Part shown: positions 46,930-57,522 of the stretch, in pieces
How the letters are laid out: each line of letters opens with the position of its first letter
Position numbering within the stretch: the first letter of the stretch is position 1
Source: an uncultured Hyphomicrobiales bacterium
GTDB lineage: Bacteria > Pseudomonadota > Alphaproteobacteria > Rhizobiales > Beijerinckiaceae
Length of the DNA: 64,000 nt
Direction: 5' to 3'
NCBI GenBank assembly: GCA_903824185.1
Contig: CAIJVU010000036.1
Span: 1 to 64,000 of the forward strand
Translations under genes and position numbers: made by a program
The notes under the pieces: generated by a model
Told to the model about the DNA's origin: nothing
The model's input: only the letters and a program-made list of their open reading frames with translations
Database searches by the model: none

Positions 46930-48846
46930 GTGAGCCGCATTTCGACCCCTCTGCTTGACCAAGTCCGCGACCCCGCTGAGCTGCGGCGGCTCGCCCCTGC
47001 GCAATTGAAACCTTTGGCCGATGAATTGCGCGCCGAAATGATCAGCGCGGTCTCGGTGACCGGCGGGCATTTGGGCGCGGGTCTGGGTGTCGTCGAACTC
47101 ACAGTGGCGCTGCATTATGTCTTCAACACACCCGATGACCGATTGATCTGGGATGTCGGGCATCAGGCCTATCCGCATAAAATTCTGACCGGACGGCGCG
47201 ACCGGATCCGCACGCTTCGCCAAGGCGGTGGACTTTCGGGTTTCACCAAGCGAGATGAAAGCGTTTACGATCCCTTCGGCACCGCCCATTCCTCGACCTC
47301 GATTTCAGCCGGACTGGGCATGGCCGTCGCCCGCGATCTGTCGCATGGCGACAATGCCGTGATTGCGGTGATTGGCGATGGCGCCATGTCGGCTGGCATG
47401 GCCTATGAAGCCATGAACAATGCAGGGGCCATGCATTCGCGCCTGATCGTCATTCTCAATGACAATGACATGTCGATTGCCCCGCCCACAGGCGCGATGT
47501 CCGCCTATCTGGCTCGCTTGGTGTCTGGCAATACCTATCGCGGTATTCGCGAGGCCGCCAAACAGCTGGCGACCCATTTGCCGAAATTTTTCTACAACAA
47601 GGCCAAACGCGCGGAAGAATATGCGCGCGGTTTCTGGACCGGCGGAACCTTGTTCGAAGAACTCGGATTTTATTATGTCGGCCCCATCGATGGTCACAAT
47701 CTCGACCATTTGCTGCCGGTTCTGGAAAATGTGCGCGACAGCAAAACCGGCCCCGTGCTGGTGCATGTGGTGACGCAAAAGGGCAAAGGCTATGCGCCCG
47801 CCGAAGCCGCCGATGACAAATATCACGGCGTCTCCACCTTTGATGTGATTACCGGCACCCAAGCCAAACCCAAGGCCAATGCGCCGTCTTACACCAATGT
47901 CTTTGCCCAGAGCCTGATCAAAGCCGCTGACAAAGATGACAGAATCGTCGCCATCACCGCCGCCATGCCGACCGGTACAGGCCTTGACCGGTTTTCGCAG
48001 GTGCATCCGGATCGCTGCTTTGATGTGGGCATTGCCGAACAACATGCCGTCACCTTTGCCGCAGGTCTTGCAACCGAAGGCTATAAGCCCTTTTGCGCGA
48101 TCTATTCGACCTTTTTGCAACGCGGCTATGATCAGGTGATCCATGACGTGGCGCTGCAAAACCTGCCTGTGCGCTTTGCGCTGGATCGCGCGGGTCTTGT
48201 GGGCGCGGATGGCCCGACCCATGCCGGTGCCTTTGACATCGCCTATCTCGCCTGTCTGCCCAATATGGTTGTCATGGCAGCGGCTGATGAAGCCGAATTG
48301 GTGCATATGGTGGCGACCGCTGCGGCCTATGATGACGGCCCGACCGCTGTGCGCTTCCCGCGCGGCGAAGGCGTGGGCGTTGAGATCCCCGATCAGGGAG
48401 ACATTCTGCCCATCGGCAAAGGGCGGATGATCCGTGAAGGATCAAAAATTGCTCTGCTGACCTTGGGCACCCGCTTACAGGAAGCCTTGAAAGCAGCCGA
48501 TGAACTGGCCCGTCTTGGTCTCTCCGCCAGCGTCGCCGATGCCCGTTTTGCCAAGCCCATCGATACCGATCTCATCGATCAATTGGCGGCCCATCATGAT
48601 GTCTTGATCACGTTGGAAGAAGGGTCATCCGGCGGGTTCGGTGCGCTTGTTCTCAACCACCTGAATGAAACAGGGGCTATTGGACGGGGATTGAAAATCA
48701 AAGTCATGACCCTTCCCGACCGTTTCATTGATCACGACAAGCCTGAAAAAATGTATGCGGAAGCAGGGCTTGATGCCAAGGCGATCGTGGAAAAAGCGCT
48801 GGCGCTTTTGGGCCGTGATCATGCGGCCAGCCCCATCCGCGCGTGA
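46930..48846 (+). CDS. dxs: 1-deoxy-D-xylulose-5-phosphate synthase
   Basis: ThDP enzyme starting the MEP isoprenoid pathway and giving the precursor of thiamine and pyridoxal. Length 638 is usual. Present are [21 protein letters not shown], the ThDP motif [19 protein letters not shown] to [26 protein letters not shown] and the C-terminal [10 protein letters not shown]. The start is probably GTG at 46930; the preceding spacing gives no strong ribosome site. It is followed by tlyA. Confidence 0.97.
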   Translation: MSRISTPLLDQVRDPAELRRLAPAQLKPLADELRAEMISAVSVTGGHLGAGLGVVELTVALHYVFNTPDDRLIWDVGHQAYPHKILTGRRDRIRTLRQGGGLSGFTKRDESVYDPFGTAHSSTSISAGLGMAVARDLSHGDNAVIAVIGDGAMSAGMAYEAMNNAGAMHSRLIVILNDNDMSIAPPTGAMSAYLARLVSGNTYRGIREAAKQLATHLPKFFYNKAKRAEEYARGFWTGGTLFEELGFYYVGPIDGHNLDHLLPVLENVRDSKTGPVLVHVVTQKGKGYAPAEAADDKYHGVSTFDVITGTQAKPKANAPSYTNVFAQSLIKAADKDDRIVAITAAMPTGTGLDRFSQVHPDRCFDVGIAEQHAVTFAAGLATEGYKPFCAIYSTFLQRGYDQVIHDVALQNLPVRFALDRAGLVGADGPTHAGAFDIAYLACLPNMVVMAAADEAELVHMVATAAAYDDGPTAVRFPRGEGVGVEIPDQGDILPIGKGRMIREGSKIALLTLGTRLQEALKAADELARLGLSASVADARFAKPIDTDLIDQLAAHHDVLITLEEGSSGGFGALVLNHLNETGAIGRGLKIKVMTLPDRFIDHDKPEKMYAEAGLDAKAIVEKALALLGRDHAASPIRA

Positions 48847-48855
48847 GCCGTCATC

Positions 48856-49608
48856 ATGGCAGCCCGCAAACGCGCGGATCAGGTTTTGGTTGCGCGCCAT
48901 TATTATGACAGTCGCGCCAAGGCCCAAGAGGCGATTTCTGCAGGGCTTGTGAGCGTTGACGGGATGGTGCTGAAAAAACCATCCGACATGATCCACCCAA
49001 ATGGAATTATTACAGCCGAAAAGCCCTATCCCTGGGTGTCGCGCGGCGGGGTCAAACTCGACCATGCGTTACAAGAATTCAATCTGGATCCGCGCGGACA
49101 GATTTGTCTCGATATCGGCGCATCAACGGGTGGTTTCTCGCATGTGCTGCTCGACAGACAGGCCGACCATGTCTGGGCCGTTGATGTCGGACATGACCAG
49201 CTGCATCACAGCTTGCGCAATCATCCGCGCCTGACGGTTTTGGAGGGGCAGGACATCCGCAAACTCAACCCTGACGCCTTCGCCGATGCACCAACATTGA
49301 TTGTCATGGATGTCAGCTTTATTTCCGTCACCCTGATCCTGGAGCATGTCACCGCGTTGGCAGCAGAGCACGCGGATCTGGTGGTTCTGATCAAGCCACA
49401 ATTTGAAGTCGGCAAAGCGCATATCAGCAAAAACGGTCTCGTGAAAGATGCAGCCATTCAACACGCGATTTGCGAACAAATCCGTGATAGGGTGACAGCA
49501 CTTGGCTGGACGATCTACGGCCTTATCCCCTCGCCGATCTCCGGCGGCGATGGCAATATCGAATTTCTGCTGGGCGCATCGCGCAAGAAAGCCTCAACCG
49601 CATGTTAA
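48856..49608 (+). CDS. tlyA: TlyA-family rRNA methyltransferase
   Basis: A 250-residue protein with an N-terminal S4 RNA-binding domain (RADQVLVARHYYDSRAKAQEAI) and a Rossmann methyltransferase core (CLDIGASTGGFSHVLLDRQA, VDVGHDQL, IVMDVSFISVTL). TlyA proteins 2'-O-methylate 16S and 23S rRNA; older annotation calls them hemolysins. The 3' end overlaps the next methyltransferase gene by seven bases. Confidence 0.92.
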   Translation: MAARKRADQVLVARHYYDSRAKAQEAISAGLVSVDGMVLKKPSDMIHPNGIITAEKPYPWVSRGGVKLDHALQEFNLDPRGQICLDIGASTGGFSHVLLDRQADHVWAVDVGHDQLHHSLRNHPRLTVLEGQDIRKLNPDAFADAPTLIVMDVSFISVTLILEHVTALAAEHADLVVLIKPQFEVGKAHISKNGLVKDAAIQHAICEQIRDRVTALGWTIYGLIPSPISGGDGNIEFLLGASRKKASTAC

Positions 49609-50870
49609 AACTCACACGTCAAGTAACCATCGACCGGCTGGGCGCGCAAGGCGATGGCATTGCGCATGATGATCAGCACGATATTTTTATTCCCAATACT
49701 TTGCCCCATGAGCAGGTGAATATCACCCAGGATGGCACACGGGGCGAGGTGGTGGACATCATAACGCATTCACCTTCGAGACAGTCGGCTCCTTGTGCAT
49801 TTTTCGGTCAATGCGGCGGCTGTATTTTACAACATGCCACACCCGATTTTTATCAAGACTGGAAACTCAAAACACTGCTGGAAACCTTGAGGCAAGCGGG
49901 CATCACCATCACGCCCGAGCCGATGATTGCAGCCCATGGGCAGGGACGACGTCGCGTTACCTTGCATGCGCGGCGGGAAAACGGACAATGGCAGGTGGGT
50001 TTCATGGCAAGACGCAGCCATACCTTGATTACCATTGATCACTGTCTGCTCCTCGCCCCCGGCCTGTCACAGGGGCTGCCTGCTGCCCAAACCCTTGTCG
50101 AGGCCTTAGGCGGCGACAAACCGCTGGACGTGCAGTTAACGGCCACCGAAAGCGGGCTTGATGCCGATATCAGGGGCCATGGCCCGATCTCCGATGGCAA
50201 GCGCCGTGTGCTAGCAACGACGGCCCATCATCTGGGGCTCGCGCGCCTGACCTTGCATCACGACATCATCATCGAACAGACAACCCCAAGCCTGACCATG
50301 GGCGCATCGACCCTGATCCCGCCGCCGGGCGGTTTTTTGCAAGCCACCGAAAAAGGCGAGCAAGAGCTAGGGCAATTGGTGATGCAGGCCGCGCATCATG
50401 CCAAGATGGTGGCCGATCTTTTTGCCGGTGTCGGGACGTTTTCACTGCGACTGGCCCAACAAGCCCGCGTGCATGCGGTTGAAAGCGATGCCCCCGCCCT
50501 TGCAGCGCTGGATCGCGCCGCACGCAACACGCCGCATTTAAAGCCGATCACTTGCGAAACACGCGATTTGTTCAAGCGGCCTTTGCAGGTGCTCGAACTC
50601 AACCCCTTTGATACTGTGGTATTTGATCCGCCGCGCGCCGGTGCGGAAGCACAGGTCAGACAATTGGCCCGTTCGGATGTGCGCACCGTCATTGGCGTAT
50701 CCTGCAATGCCGCAACCTTTGCCCGTGATGCAAAAATTTTAATGGAAGGCGGCTATGAATTAGAAACATTATGGCCGGTCGATCAATTTCTCTATTCCGC
50801 CCATCTCGAACTTGTTGCACGCTTCAGCAAAGCAAAAGCGCCCAAGAAACAACGCCGTTTATTTGGATAA
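49602..50870 (+). CDS. TrmA/RlmD-family RNA methyltransferase
   Basis: A 422-residue SAM-dependent uracil-C5 methyltransferase. An Fe-S cysteine set appears in CAFFGQCGGCILQHATPDFYQDWK (about residues 66-90), the SAM site in DLFAGVGTFSLRLAQQ (around 270) and catalytic DPPRAGAEAQ and VSCNAATFARDA near residue 345-370. The catalytic Cys is in VSCNAA. Target base (23S or tRNA) is undetermined. Overlaps tlyA. Confidence 0.92.
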   Translation: MLKLTRQVTIDRLGAQGDGIAHDDQHDIFIPNTLPHEQVNITQDGTRGEVVDIITHSPSRQSAPCAFFGQCGGCILQHATPDFYQDWKLKTLLETLRQAGITITPEPMIAAHGQGRRRVTLHARRENGQWQVGFMARRSHTLITIDHCLLLAPGLSQGLPAAQTLVEALGGDKPLDVQLTATESGLDADIRGHGPISDGKRRVLATTAHHLGLARLTLHHDIIIEQTTPSLTMGASTLIPPPGGFLQATEKGEQELGQLVMQAAHHAKMVADLFAGVGTFSLRLAQQARVHAVESDAPALAALDRAARNTPHLKPITCETRDLFKRPLQVLELNPFDTVVFDPPRAGAEAQVRQLARSDVRTVIGVSCNAATFARDAKILMEGGYELETLWPVDQFLYSAHLELVARFSKAKAPKKQRRLFG

Positions 50871-50875
50871 ATCAG

Positions 50876-52318
50876 ATGACGCACGCTACCCCTCCTGATC
50901 GGTCCACGCTGATCCACGATTTGTCCGCACTGATCGGTGCAAAATATGTGCTGCATGAAGACAGCGACATGCAGCCTTTCGAGCGCGAATGGCGCGGCAT
51001 CTTTCACGGCAAGGCGCTGCTTGTCGTCAGACCCGCCAACACGCAGGAGGTTGCAGCCGTCTTGCGCTATGCCCATCACCACCACCTGCGCATCATCCCG
51101 CAAGGGGGTAATACCGGCCTTGTCGGCGGCAATTCACCCGACGAGACTGGACAAGACATCATCTTGTCGCTCAACCGTCTCAACACCATTCGTGACGTGG
51201 ACCCCTTATCCGATACGATGACGGTGGATGCAGGGGTGACATTGCTCACTGCGCAAAACGCCGCTGAAGAGGCAGGACGCCTGTTTCCCCTCTCACTGGC
51301 CTCTGAGGGCAGTTGCACGATTGGCGGCAATCTCGGCACCAATGCAGGCGGTACAGCCGTGCTCGCTTATGGCAATGCGCGCGATCTCGTGTTGGGGCTG
51401 GAAGTGGTCTTGGCGGATGGACGGATCTGGAACGGTTTGGGCAAATTGCGCAAAGACAATACCGGCTATGATTTGAAGCATTTGTTTATCGGTTCGGAAG
51501 GCACGTTGGGGGTGATCACCGCCGCCGTTTTGAAACTGTTTCCCAAGCCCGATCACATCGCCACGGTCTATTGCGGACTGCAGTCCCCCAAAGCAGCGCT
51601 CGATCTGTTGGCGCTAGCCAAACAACGCATGGGGCCATCGGTGACCACCTTCGAATTGCTGCCGCGGCTGGGCATTTATATGAGCGTCACCCATATGGGC
51701 GGGCGTGAGCCTATGGCACAAGAACATCCATGGTATGTCTTGATGGAATTGTCCTCGGCTTCCGACCCGCATCTGGAAGAGCGCTGCCAGACCTTGCTGG
51801 AAGAAGCGCTTGAAAACGATTTGATCATTGATGCAACCATAGCCACAAGCCTTGAGCATCGCCATGCTTTCTGGCGGCTGCGCGAAATGCTGCCCGAAGC
51901 ACAAGGCTTTGAAGGCGGCTCGATCAAACATGATATTTCGCTGCCGCTATCGGATGTGCCCGCATTCATCGAGGTCGTGAACAAAGACTTGCTCGATTGG
52001 ATGCCATCCTGCCGCCCCATGCCCTTCGGCCATTTGGGGGACGGGAATTTGCATTACAACATCACGCAACCCATCGGCATGGACAAAAAAGCCTTTATGG
52101 ATCGCCGCGAAGAGGCGCATGCCATTGTCTATCGCCATGTGAAGGCGCTCAACGGTTCCATCTCAGCCGAACATGGTGTGGGCCGGCTGAAAAAACATCT
52201 GCTGCCCGATGTCAAAGATCCGGTCGCGTTAGAGCTGATGCGCCTTTTGAAAACAAGCCTCGACCCGCACGGCATTCTCAATCCGGGCCGCGTGATTGAT
52301 GCCGTAAAACACGACTAA
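50876..52318 (+). CDS. FAD-binding oxidoreductase (D-2-hydroxyglutarate/D-lactate dehydrogenase type)
   Basis: A 480-residue flavoprotein. The PCMH FAD-binding domain contains IIPQGGNTGLVGGNSP (around residue 80) and GSEGTLGVITAAVLKLFPKP; the C-terminal domain has MPFGHLGDGNLHYN and SAEHGVGRLKK, the metal- and substrate-binding parts of 2-hydroxyacid dehydrogenases. ATG 50876 follows the methyltransferase stop by six bases. The substrate may be 2-hydroxyglutarate, lactate or glycolate. Confidence 0.92.
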   Translation: MTHATPPDRSTLIHDLSALIGAKYVLHEDSDMQPFEREWRGIFHGKALLVVRPANTQEVAAVLRYAHHHHLRIIPQGGNTGLVGGNSPDETGQDIILSLNRLNTIRDVDPLSDTMTVDAGVTLLTAQNAAEEAGRLFPLSLASEGSCTIGGNLGTNAGGTAVLAYGNARDLVLGLEVVLADGRIWNGLGKLRKDNTGYDLKHLFIGSEGTLGVITAAVLKLFPKPDHIATVYCGLQSPKAALDLLALAKQRMGPSVTTFELLPRLGIYMSVTHMGGREPMAQEHPWYVLMELSSASDPHLEERCQTLLEEALENDLIIDATIATSLEHRHAFWRLREMLPEAQGFEGGSIKHDISLPLSDVPAFIEVVNKDLLDWMPSCRPMPFGHLGDGNLHYNITQPIGMDKKAFMDRREEAHAIVYRHVKALNGSISAEHGVGRLKKHLLPDVKDPVALELMRLLKTSLDPHGILNPGRVIDAVKHD

Positions 52319-52322
52319 GGCG

Positions 52323-54092
52323 TTAAGAGGCCAGCGCCGCAAAAGCAGCCTCCAGCGCCTCGGCGCCTTCAACAACCGTGCGGCTCAGGCCTTGCGCCTC
52401 GCTGGCAATTTGGGCGGCAAAAAAGCGGGCCAGCACAATCTCGGCCTCGCCATCCCCCGCATGGGCTGCAACAAGACCACGCTTGGCCAAGGCAACCCCG
52501 CCTTGCGCCACCCCGAACAGACGCAGATAAGGCGTGGCACCGGCCAAAGCCTGCTGCGGATGCTCTTTGAGCTGCGCCATCATGAATTGCGTTGCCGTCG
52601 ATAAAGCCTCCACCGCATCGCGCAGCCTTGGCGCTGTCTCCCCGAAAGCGGGATGATTGCTCCGCTCAACCTCGCCAATCACCTGCCGCATGCTGTCAAG
52701 CTGCGCCTGCATCACATCGCCGTTTTGCAAGGGTAATTTGCGGGTGACCAAATCAATGGCCTGAATGCCATTGGTTCCCTCGTAAATGGCGGCAATACGG
52801 GAATCGCGCCAGTGCTGTGCTGCGCCCGTCTCCTCGACAAAGCCCATGCCGCCATGGACCTGCACGCCCAAAGACGACATTTCAATGCCGATATCGGTGG
52901 AATAGGCTTTGGCAATCGGTGTGAGTAAAGCCGCACGGTCCGCCGCTTGTTTGCGTTTACCCTCATCGCTTTCACGATGCGCCCGATCAAGCGCCTCGGC
53001 GGTCATGTAGCAAATCAGGCGGGCGGCCTCGGTTTGCGCTTTCATCAGCAAAAGCATGCGGCGGATATCGGGATGATCCAGAATGGGGCTCATGCCCTCG
53101 CCTTGATGCCCTGCAGCCCGTCCCTGCTTGCGCTCTTTCGCGTAAGACAGGGCTTGCTGGAACGCGCGATCCGCAATGCCCACCCCTTCAATGCCCACCG
53201 CCAGACGCGCGGCATTCATCATCGTGAACATGCAAGCAAGCCCGCGGTTTTCTTCGCCGACCAGATAGCCGACCGCGCCCCCTTTATCACCGAATATCAT
53301 CGTGCAGGTGGGCGAGGCATGGATGCCCAATTTATGCTCGATACTGTGGCAGTATAAATCATTATGCGCACCCAGACTGCCATCGGCATTGACCAGAAAT
53401 TTCGGCACCACAAATAAGGAAATCCCGCGCGTGCCTGCAGGCGCGTCGGGCAAACGCGCCAAGACCAGATGCAAGATATTGTCGGTGATGTCGTGCTCGC
53501 CATAGGTGATGTAAATTTTCTGCCCGATAATGCGATAGCTGCCGTCATCGGCTCGCTCGGCCCGCGCCCGCAAGGCATTGAGGTCTGATCCGGCCTGCGG
53601 CTCGGTCAGGTTCATCGTGCCCATCCACGCACCCGACACCAGTTTTTCAAGATAGGTGGCTTTCAAAGACTCGGAGCCATGGGTCTGCAAAGCCTCGATA
53701 GCACCGGCTGTCAGAACAGGCCCCAGCGCGAAGGCCATGGAGGCGGCCGTCCACATTTCCCCGCAGGCCGATTGCAAGAGATGGGGCAGGCCCTGCCCGC
53801 CAAAATCGGGCTCGGCGATCAGGCCGTTCCAGCCCGCGCCCGCCCAATCCTGATAGGTCTCTTTCCAGCCGGGCGGCATGATGACCCGCCCGTCCTTGAA
53901 CTGCGCCCCGTGCTTGTCACCGATATGATTGAGCGGCGCGATCCGGTCGGTGGCAAATTTGCCCGCTTCTTCCAAAATGGCATCGGTCAATCCGTCCTCG
54001 ACTTCCGGCAACAAGCCGTCCTCGATCATGGCATCCAAACCGGCCACCTTCAAAGCCAGACGAATATCTTTAACCGGAGCCTGATAATGCAT
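52323..54092 (-). CDS. Acyl-CoA dehydrogenase (DmdC-like)
   Basis: A 589-residue FAD enzyme. N-terminal DUF-type helix region (MHYQAPVKDIRLALK, as in DmdC), then GPVLTAGAIEALQTHGS, MNLTEPQAGSDLNALR, the catalytic-domain segment QVHGGMGFVEETGAAQHWRDSRI and the ending IYEGTNGIQAIDLVTRKLP. This arrangement is like 3-methylmercaptopropionyl-CoA dehydrogenase; other long acyl-CoA dehydrogenases cannot be excluded. Convergent with the flavoprotein gene. Confidence 0.9.
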   Translation of the reverse strand: MHYQAPVKDIRLALKVAGLDAMIEDGLLPEVEDGLTDAILEEAGKFATDRIAPLNHIGDKHGAQFKDGRVIMPPGWKETYQDWAGAGWNGLIAEPDFGGQGLPHLLQSACGEMWTAASMAFALGPVLTAGAIEALQTHGSESLKATYLEKLVSGAWMGTMNLTEPQAGSDLNALRARAERADDGSYRIIGQKIYITYGEHDITDNILHLVLARLPDAPAGTRGISLFVVPKFLVNADGSLGAHNDLYCHSIEHKLGIHASPTCTMIFGDKGGAVGYLVGEENRGLACMFTMMNAARLAVGIEGVGIADRAFQQALSYAKERKQGRAAGHQGEGMSPILDHPDIRRMLLLMKAQTEAARLICYMTAEALDRAHRESDEGKRKQAADRAALLTPIAKAYSTDIGIEMSSLGVQVHGGMGFVEETGAAQHWRDSRIAAIYEGTNGIQAIDLVTRKLPLQNGDVMQAQLDSMRQVIGEVERSNHPAFGETAPRLRDAVEALSTATQFMMAQLKEHPQQALAGATPYLRLFGVAQGGVALAKRGLVAAHAGDGEAEIVLARFFAAQIASEAQGLSRTVVEGAEALEAAFAALAS

Positions 54093-54246
54093 GACATTTC
54101 CTCATTCAGTAGCGTGACGACGCCTTTTAATGGTCCCAGTGCCGTGGTTGAATTTTATTGGCATTTCCACCCAGACGCATGATAAAGCCCAAAGGAGCTT
54201 GCGCAGACTAACGCGCCCCACCCATTTTTCAACCGATGCGGGTACC

Positions 54247-55260
54247 GTGACCAAAAAATCTTCCCCCGCCAATCCTGACCTTGGTGGCATAACACGCGAC
54301 ACAAAGCGTCTTGTCCCCGATCACCGCGGGCTGGACGAGGCGGCATCGCTGTTAAAATCAGGCCAGCTTGTCGCTTTTCCCACGGAAACCGTCTACGGAT
54401 TGGGCGCGGATGCCACCAATCCCCAAGCCATTGCGGCGCTTTATGCCGCCAAGGGCCGCCCGCAATTCAATCCGCTGATCGCCCATATTGCCGATCATGC
54501 CGATGCTGAGCGCGAAGGTCGCTTCAATCCGCTTGCCTTGGAGCTTGCCAAGGCTTTTTGGCCGGGCCCCTTGACCTTGGTGGTGCCGCGGTCGGAAAAC
54601 GGCACCGTCTGTGACCTGACGTGTGCGGGGCTGGACAGTGTGGGGTTGCGCTTTCCATCCCACCCCATTGCCCGTGCCTTGATTGAAAAAGCCGGACGTC
54701 CCATCGCAGCCCCCTCCGCCAACCGGTCGGGACATATCAGCCCGACAGAATCCGATCATGTCTGGTCCGATCTGTCAGGCCGCATTGATGCCTTGATCGA
54801 GGCCTATGCCAGCCCTGTCGGCGTGGAATCAACCATCATCGCCTGTCTCGACACCACGCCGCGCTTATTGCGCCATGGCGGGATCACGCAAGAAGAGATT
54901 TTTGAAAAAACCGGATTACGCCTGCACAGCATGGAAGGCGGCGCTGTGATCGCTCCGGGCATGCTCGACAGCCATTATGCGCCGGATGCACGGGTCAGAC
55001 TCAATGCACAATCGGTAACTGCGGCGGAAGCGGTGTTGCTGTTCGGCCCCGTTTCGATTGAGGGGGCAGACCATGCCAAAGCACGCCTTAATCTCAGCCC
55101 GCGCGGCGATTTAACAGAAGCTGCGGCGCATCTTTACGATTATTTGCGGCGGCTTGATCGCATCGGGTGCCAAGCCATCGCCATTGCGCCTATTCCCGAC
55201 CATGGTCTGGGGGCGGCTATCAATGACCGTTTGCGCCGCGCCGCAGCGCCACGATCCTGA
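54247..55260 (+). CDS. L-threonylcarbamoyladenylate synthase (TsaC/Sua5 type)
   Basis: Makes threonylcarbamoyl-AMP for the t6A modification of tRNA. The YrdC domain shows FPTETVYGLGADAT, KGRPQFNPLIAHI and APSANRSGHISPTES; a second, Sua5-specific domain at residues about 220-337 makes this the long form. GTG 54247 follows GGGT; the ATG at 54130 would add 39 residues without family support. It is divergent from the acyl-CoA dehydrogenase. Confidence 0.93.
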   Translation: MTKKSSPANPDLGGITRDTKRLVPDHRGLDEAASLLKSGQLVAFPTETVYGLGADATNPQAIAALYAAKGRPQFNPLIAHIADHADAEREGRFNPLALELAKAFWPGPLTLVVPRSENGTVCDLTCAGLDSVGLRFPSHPIARALIEKAGRPIAAPSANRSGHISPTESDHVWSDLSGRIDALIEAYASPVGVESTIIACLDTTPRLLRHGGITQEEIFEKTGLRLHSMEGGAVIAPGMLDSHYAPDARVRLNAQSVTAAEAVLLFGPVSIEGADHAKARLNLSPRGDLTEAAAHLYDYLRRLDRIGCQAIAIAPIPDHGLGAAINDRLRRAAAPRS

Positions 55261-55282
55261 ACGAAACGTTCTGAGGCTAAGA

Positions 55283-56266
55283 TCAGATCTTAACGACAAG
55301 TCGCCCGCGCACCTGTCCATCCAAAAGCGCCTTGGCCTGCGCGGGCACGGCATCGAGAGCAATGGTGGTTGTCATGGCCTCAAGATGCGACAGATCAAGA
55401 TCCTTCGCCAGACGCTTCCATGCCTGTTCGCGTTTCGCGCGCGGACACATCACGCTGTCGATGCCCAGCAAAGCCACACCGCGCAAGATAAACGGGGCCA
55501 CCGATGTCGGGAGATCCATACCCTGTGCAAGACCGCAAGCAGCCACCGCACCGTTATATTTGGTTTGCGCCAAGAGATTGGCCAGCGTATGCGAGCCGAC
55601 ACTGTCAATGCCCGCCGCAAAGCGTTCACGTCCCAAAGGCTTGCCGGGGGCGGATAGCTCCGCACGGTCGATCACCTCAGAGGCGCCCAATGCTTTGAGA
55701 TAATCGCTTTCTTGCACGCGCCCCGTTGAAGCCACCACCTGATAGCCAAGCTTGGCCAGCAAGGTAATGGCCACAGAGCCCACACCGCCTGCAGCTCCTG
55801 TCACGAGGACCGGCCCTTGCTCAGGCGTGATCCCGTAAGTTTCAAGCGCCATCACCGCCAACATGGCTGTATAGCCTGCGGTGCCGATGGCCATGCATTG
55901 GGCGGGCGTCAATCCCTCGGGCTTGTGCAACAACCAATCCGCCTTCACCCGTGCGCGCTCGGCATAGGCGCCCAAATGGGTTTCACCTACGCCCCAGCCG
56001 TTCAGGATTACCTCTTCACCGACTTTGAAACGATCGGATTGCGAGGACAGCACGGTGCCTGCAAAATCGATCCCCGGGATCATCGGAAACCGCCGGACAA
56101 CGGGGGCTTTTCCGGTGATGGCCAATCCATCTTTGTAATTGATGGTGGAATGGCTGACCGCAACCGTCACATCCCCCTCCATCAAAAAGCTGTCATCGAC
56201 CTCACGGAAGCCGAGTGATTGTCCTTGCTCGTTTTTATCAAGCACCAAGGCACGAAAATGCGACAT
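55283..56266 (-). CDS. acuI: Acrylyl-CoA reductase / YhdH-family quinone oxidoreductase
   Basis: A 327-residue MDR-family reductase. FRALVLDKNE, PMIPGIDFAGTVL, GTAGYTAMLAVMALE and VLVTGAAGGVGSVAITLLAKLGYQV match AcuI/YhdH, which reduces acryloyl-CoA to propionyl-CoA with NADPH. ATG 56266 has AGGAG nine bases upstream. It lies 20 bases after the MFS gene and is probably in its operon. Confidence 0.87.
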   Translation of the reverse strand: MSHFRALVLDKNEQGQSLGFREVDDSFLMEGDVTVAVSHSTINYKDGLAITGKAPVVRRFPMIPGIDFAGTVLSSQSDRFKVGEEVILNGWGVGETHLGAYAERARVKADWLLHKPEGLTPAQCMAIGTAGYTAMLAVMALETYGITPEQGPVLVTGAAGGVGSVAITLLAKLGYQVVASTGRVQESDYLKALGASEVIDRAELSAPGKPLGRERFAAGIDSVGSHTLANLLAQTKYNGAVAACGLAQGMDLPTSVAPFILRGVALLGIDSVMCPRAKREQAWKRLAKDLDLSHLEAMTTTIALDAVPAQAKALLDGQVRGRLVVKI

Positions 56267-56286
56267 CAGACGGGTCTCCTTTGCGA

Positions 56287-57522
56287 TTAGGCCGGATTGG
56301 CGGCGGGACGCACAACGGCTGCTTCCCGGATCGGCAGATTGATAAGGGCCGAGAAAATACCCAGACCAATCGACAGCCACCAAACGATATTATAGGAGCC
56401 CGTGCGTTCATAAAGGACGCCCCCGAGATAGACGCCGAGAAAGCCGCCGAGCTGATGCGAGAAGAAGGTAAAGCCATAAAGCATCGCCATATAGCGCGTG
56501 CCAAACATCAACATCACCAGACCCGATGTCGGCGGTACGGTGGAAAGCCACAAGAGACCGATCAAGACGCCGAACAAATAGGAGTTTTCCGGCGAGGCGG
56601 GCAGCATGATAAACATGAACACAGCCAGAGAACGCCCCAGATAAATCGCGGCCAACAAATAGCGTTTGGACGTCCGCCCCGACCAATAGCCCGACAAAAG
56701 CGAGCCCACCGCATTCGACAGTCCGATCAAGGCCAAGGTCCAACCGCCCACCGACGCTGGCAAGCCAAGATCACGCAAATAAGCAGGCATATGGGCCGTG
56801 ATAAAAGCCAGTTGAAAACCACAGGTAAAAAAGCCGATAACCAGCAACAAATAGCTGGGATGACGAAAGGCTTCGGCAAGCGCTTGTTTGATGGATTGCT
56901 GGGGTGCCGCACCGGCTTGCGCCTGTCCGAGCGACCGTGTCGCCAAGGGGATTGATAAAGGCAAAACCAGCAACAACGTCAGACCGAACAACATGGTCGT
57001 ATCCATCCAGCCGATCGAACCGATCAATTGATTGGCGATGGGAGGAAACAGGAATTGTCCGAAAGAGCCCGCGGCCGTTCCCGCACCAAAGGCCAGAGGC
57101 CGCATATGCTCCGGCAACATTTTGCCAAAGGCTGCCAAAACGACATTGAAGGAACAGCCTGACAGGCCGAAACCGATCAGAACACCCGCTGTCATCACGA
57201 GCTCATTGGGCGTATCCGCATAGGCCATAAAGGCCTGCCCCAAAGCATATAAAATGGCGCCGCCGCACAAAACACGCGTGGTGCCAAAACGATCAGCCAA
57301 AGCGCCTGCAAAAGGCTGGCCGACACCCCACAACAGGTTCTGGATCGCCACCGCAAAGGAAAAGACCTCGCGGTTCCAGCCATGCTCCTGGCTGATCGGA
57401 ATTTGAAACAAGCCGATGGAGGAACGCGGCCCGAAGGTCAGAAGACCGATCAAACAGCCCGCCAAAACAATCAGACCCGGTGTAAAAGAGCGCTGAAGAC
57501 GCGTCATGTGGTTCCATCCCAT
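56287..57522 (-). CDS. MFS transporter (monocarboxylate-type)
   Basis: A 411-residue major facilitator with twelve hydrophobic segments. FAGALADRFGTTRVL is the classic motif between helices 2 and 3, with GFGLSGCSFNVVLAAFGKM in helix 4. It resembles the MCT/OFA-like group that moves organic acids. ATG 57507 is a possible shorter start. Adjacent to acuI. Substrate unknown. Confidence 0.85.
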   Translation of the reverse strand: MGWNHMTRLQRSFTPGLIVLAGCLIGLLTFGPRSSIGLFQIPISQEHGWNREVFSFAVAIQNLLWGVGQPFAGALADRFGTTRVLCGGAILYALGQAFMAYADTPNELVMTAGVLIGFGLSGCSFNVVLAAFGKMLPEHMRPLAFGAGTAAGSFGQFLFPPIANQLIGSIGWMDTTMLFGLTLLLVLPLSIPLATRSLGQAQAGAAPQQSIKQALAEAFRHPSYLLLVIGFFTCGFQLAFITAHMPAYLRDLGLPASVGGWTLALIGLSNAVGSLLSGYWSGRTSKRYLLAAIYLGRSLAVFMFIMLPASPENSYLFGVLIGLLWLSTVPPTSGLVMLMFGTRYMAMLYGFTFFSHQLGGFLGVYLGGVLYERTGSYNIVWWLSIGLGIFSALINLPIREAAVVRPAANPA

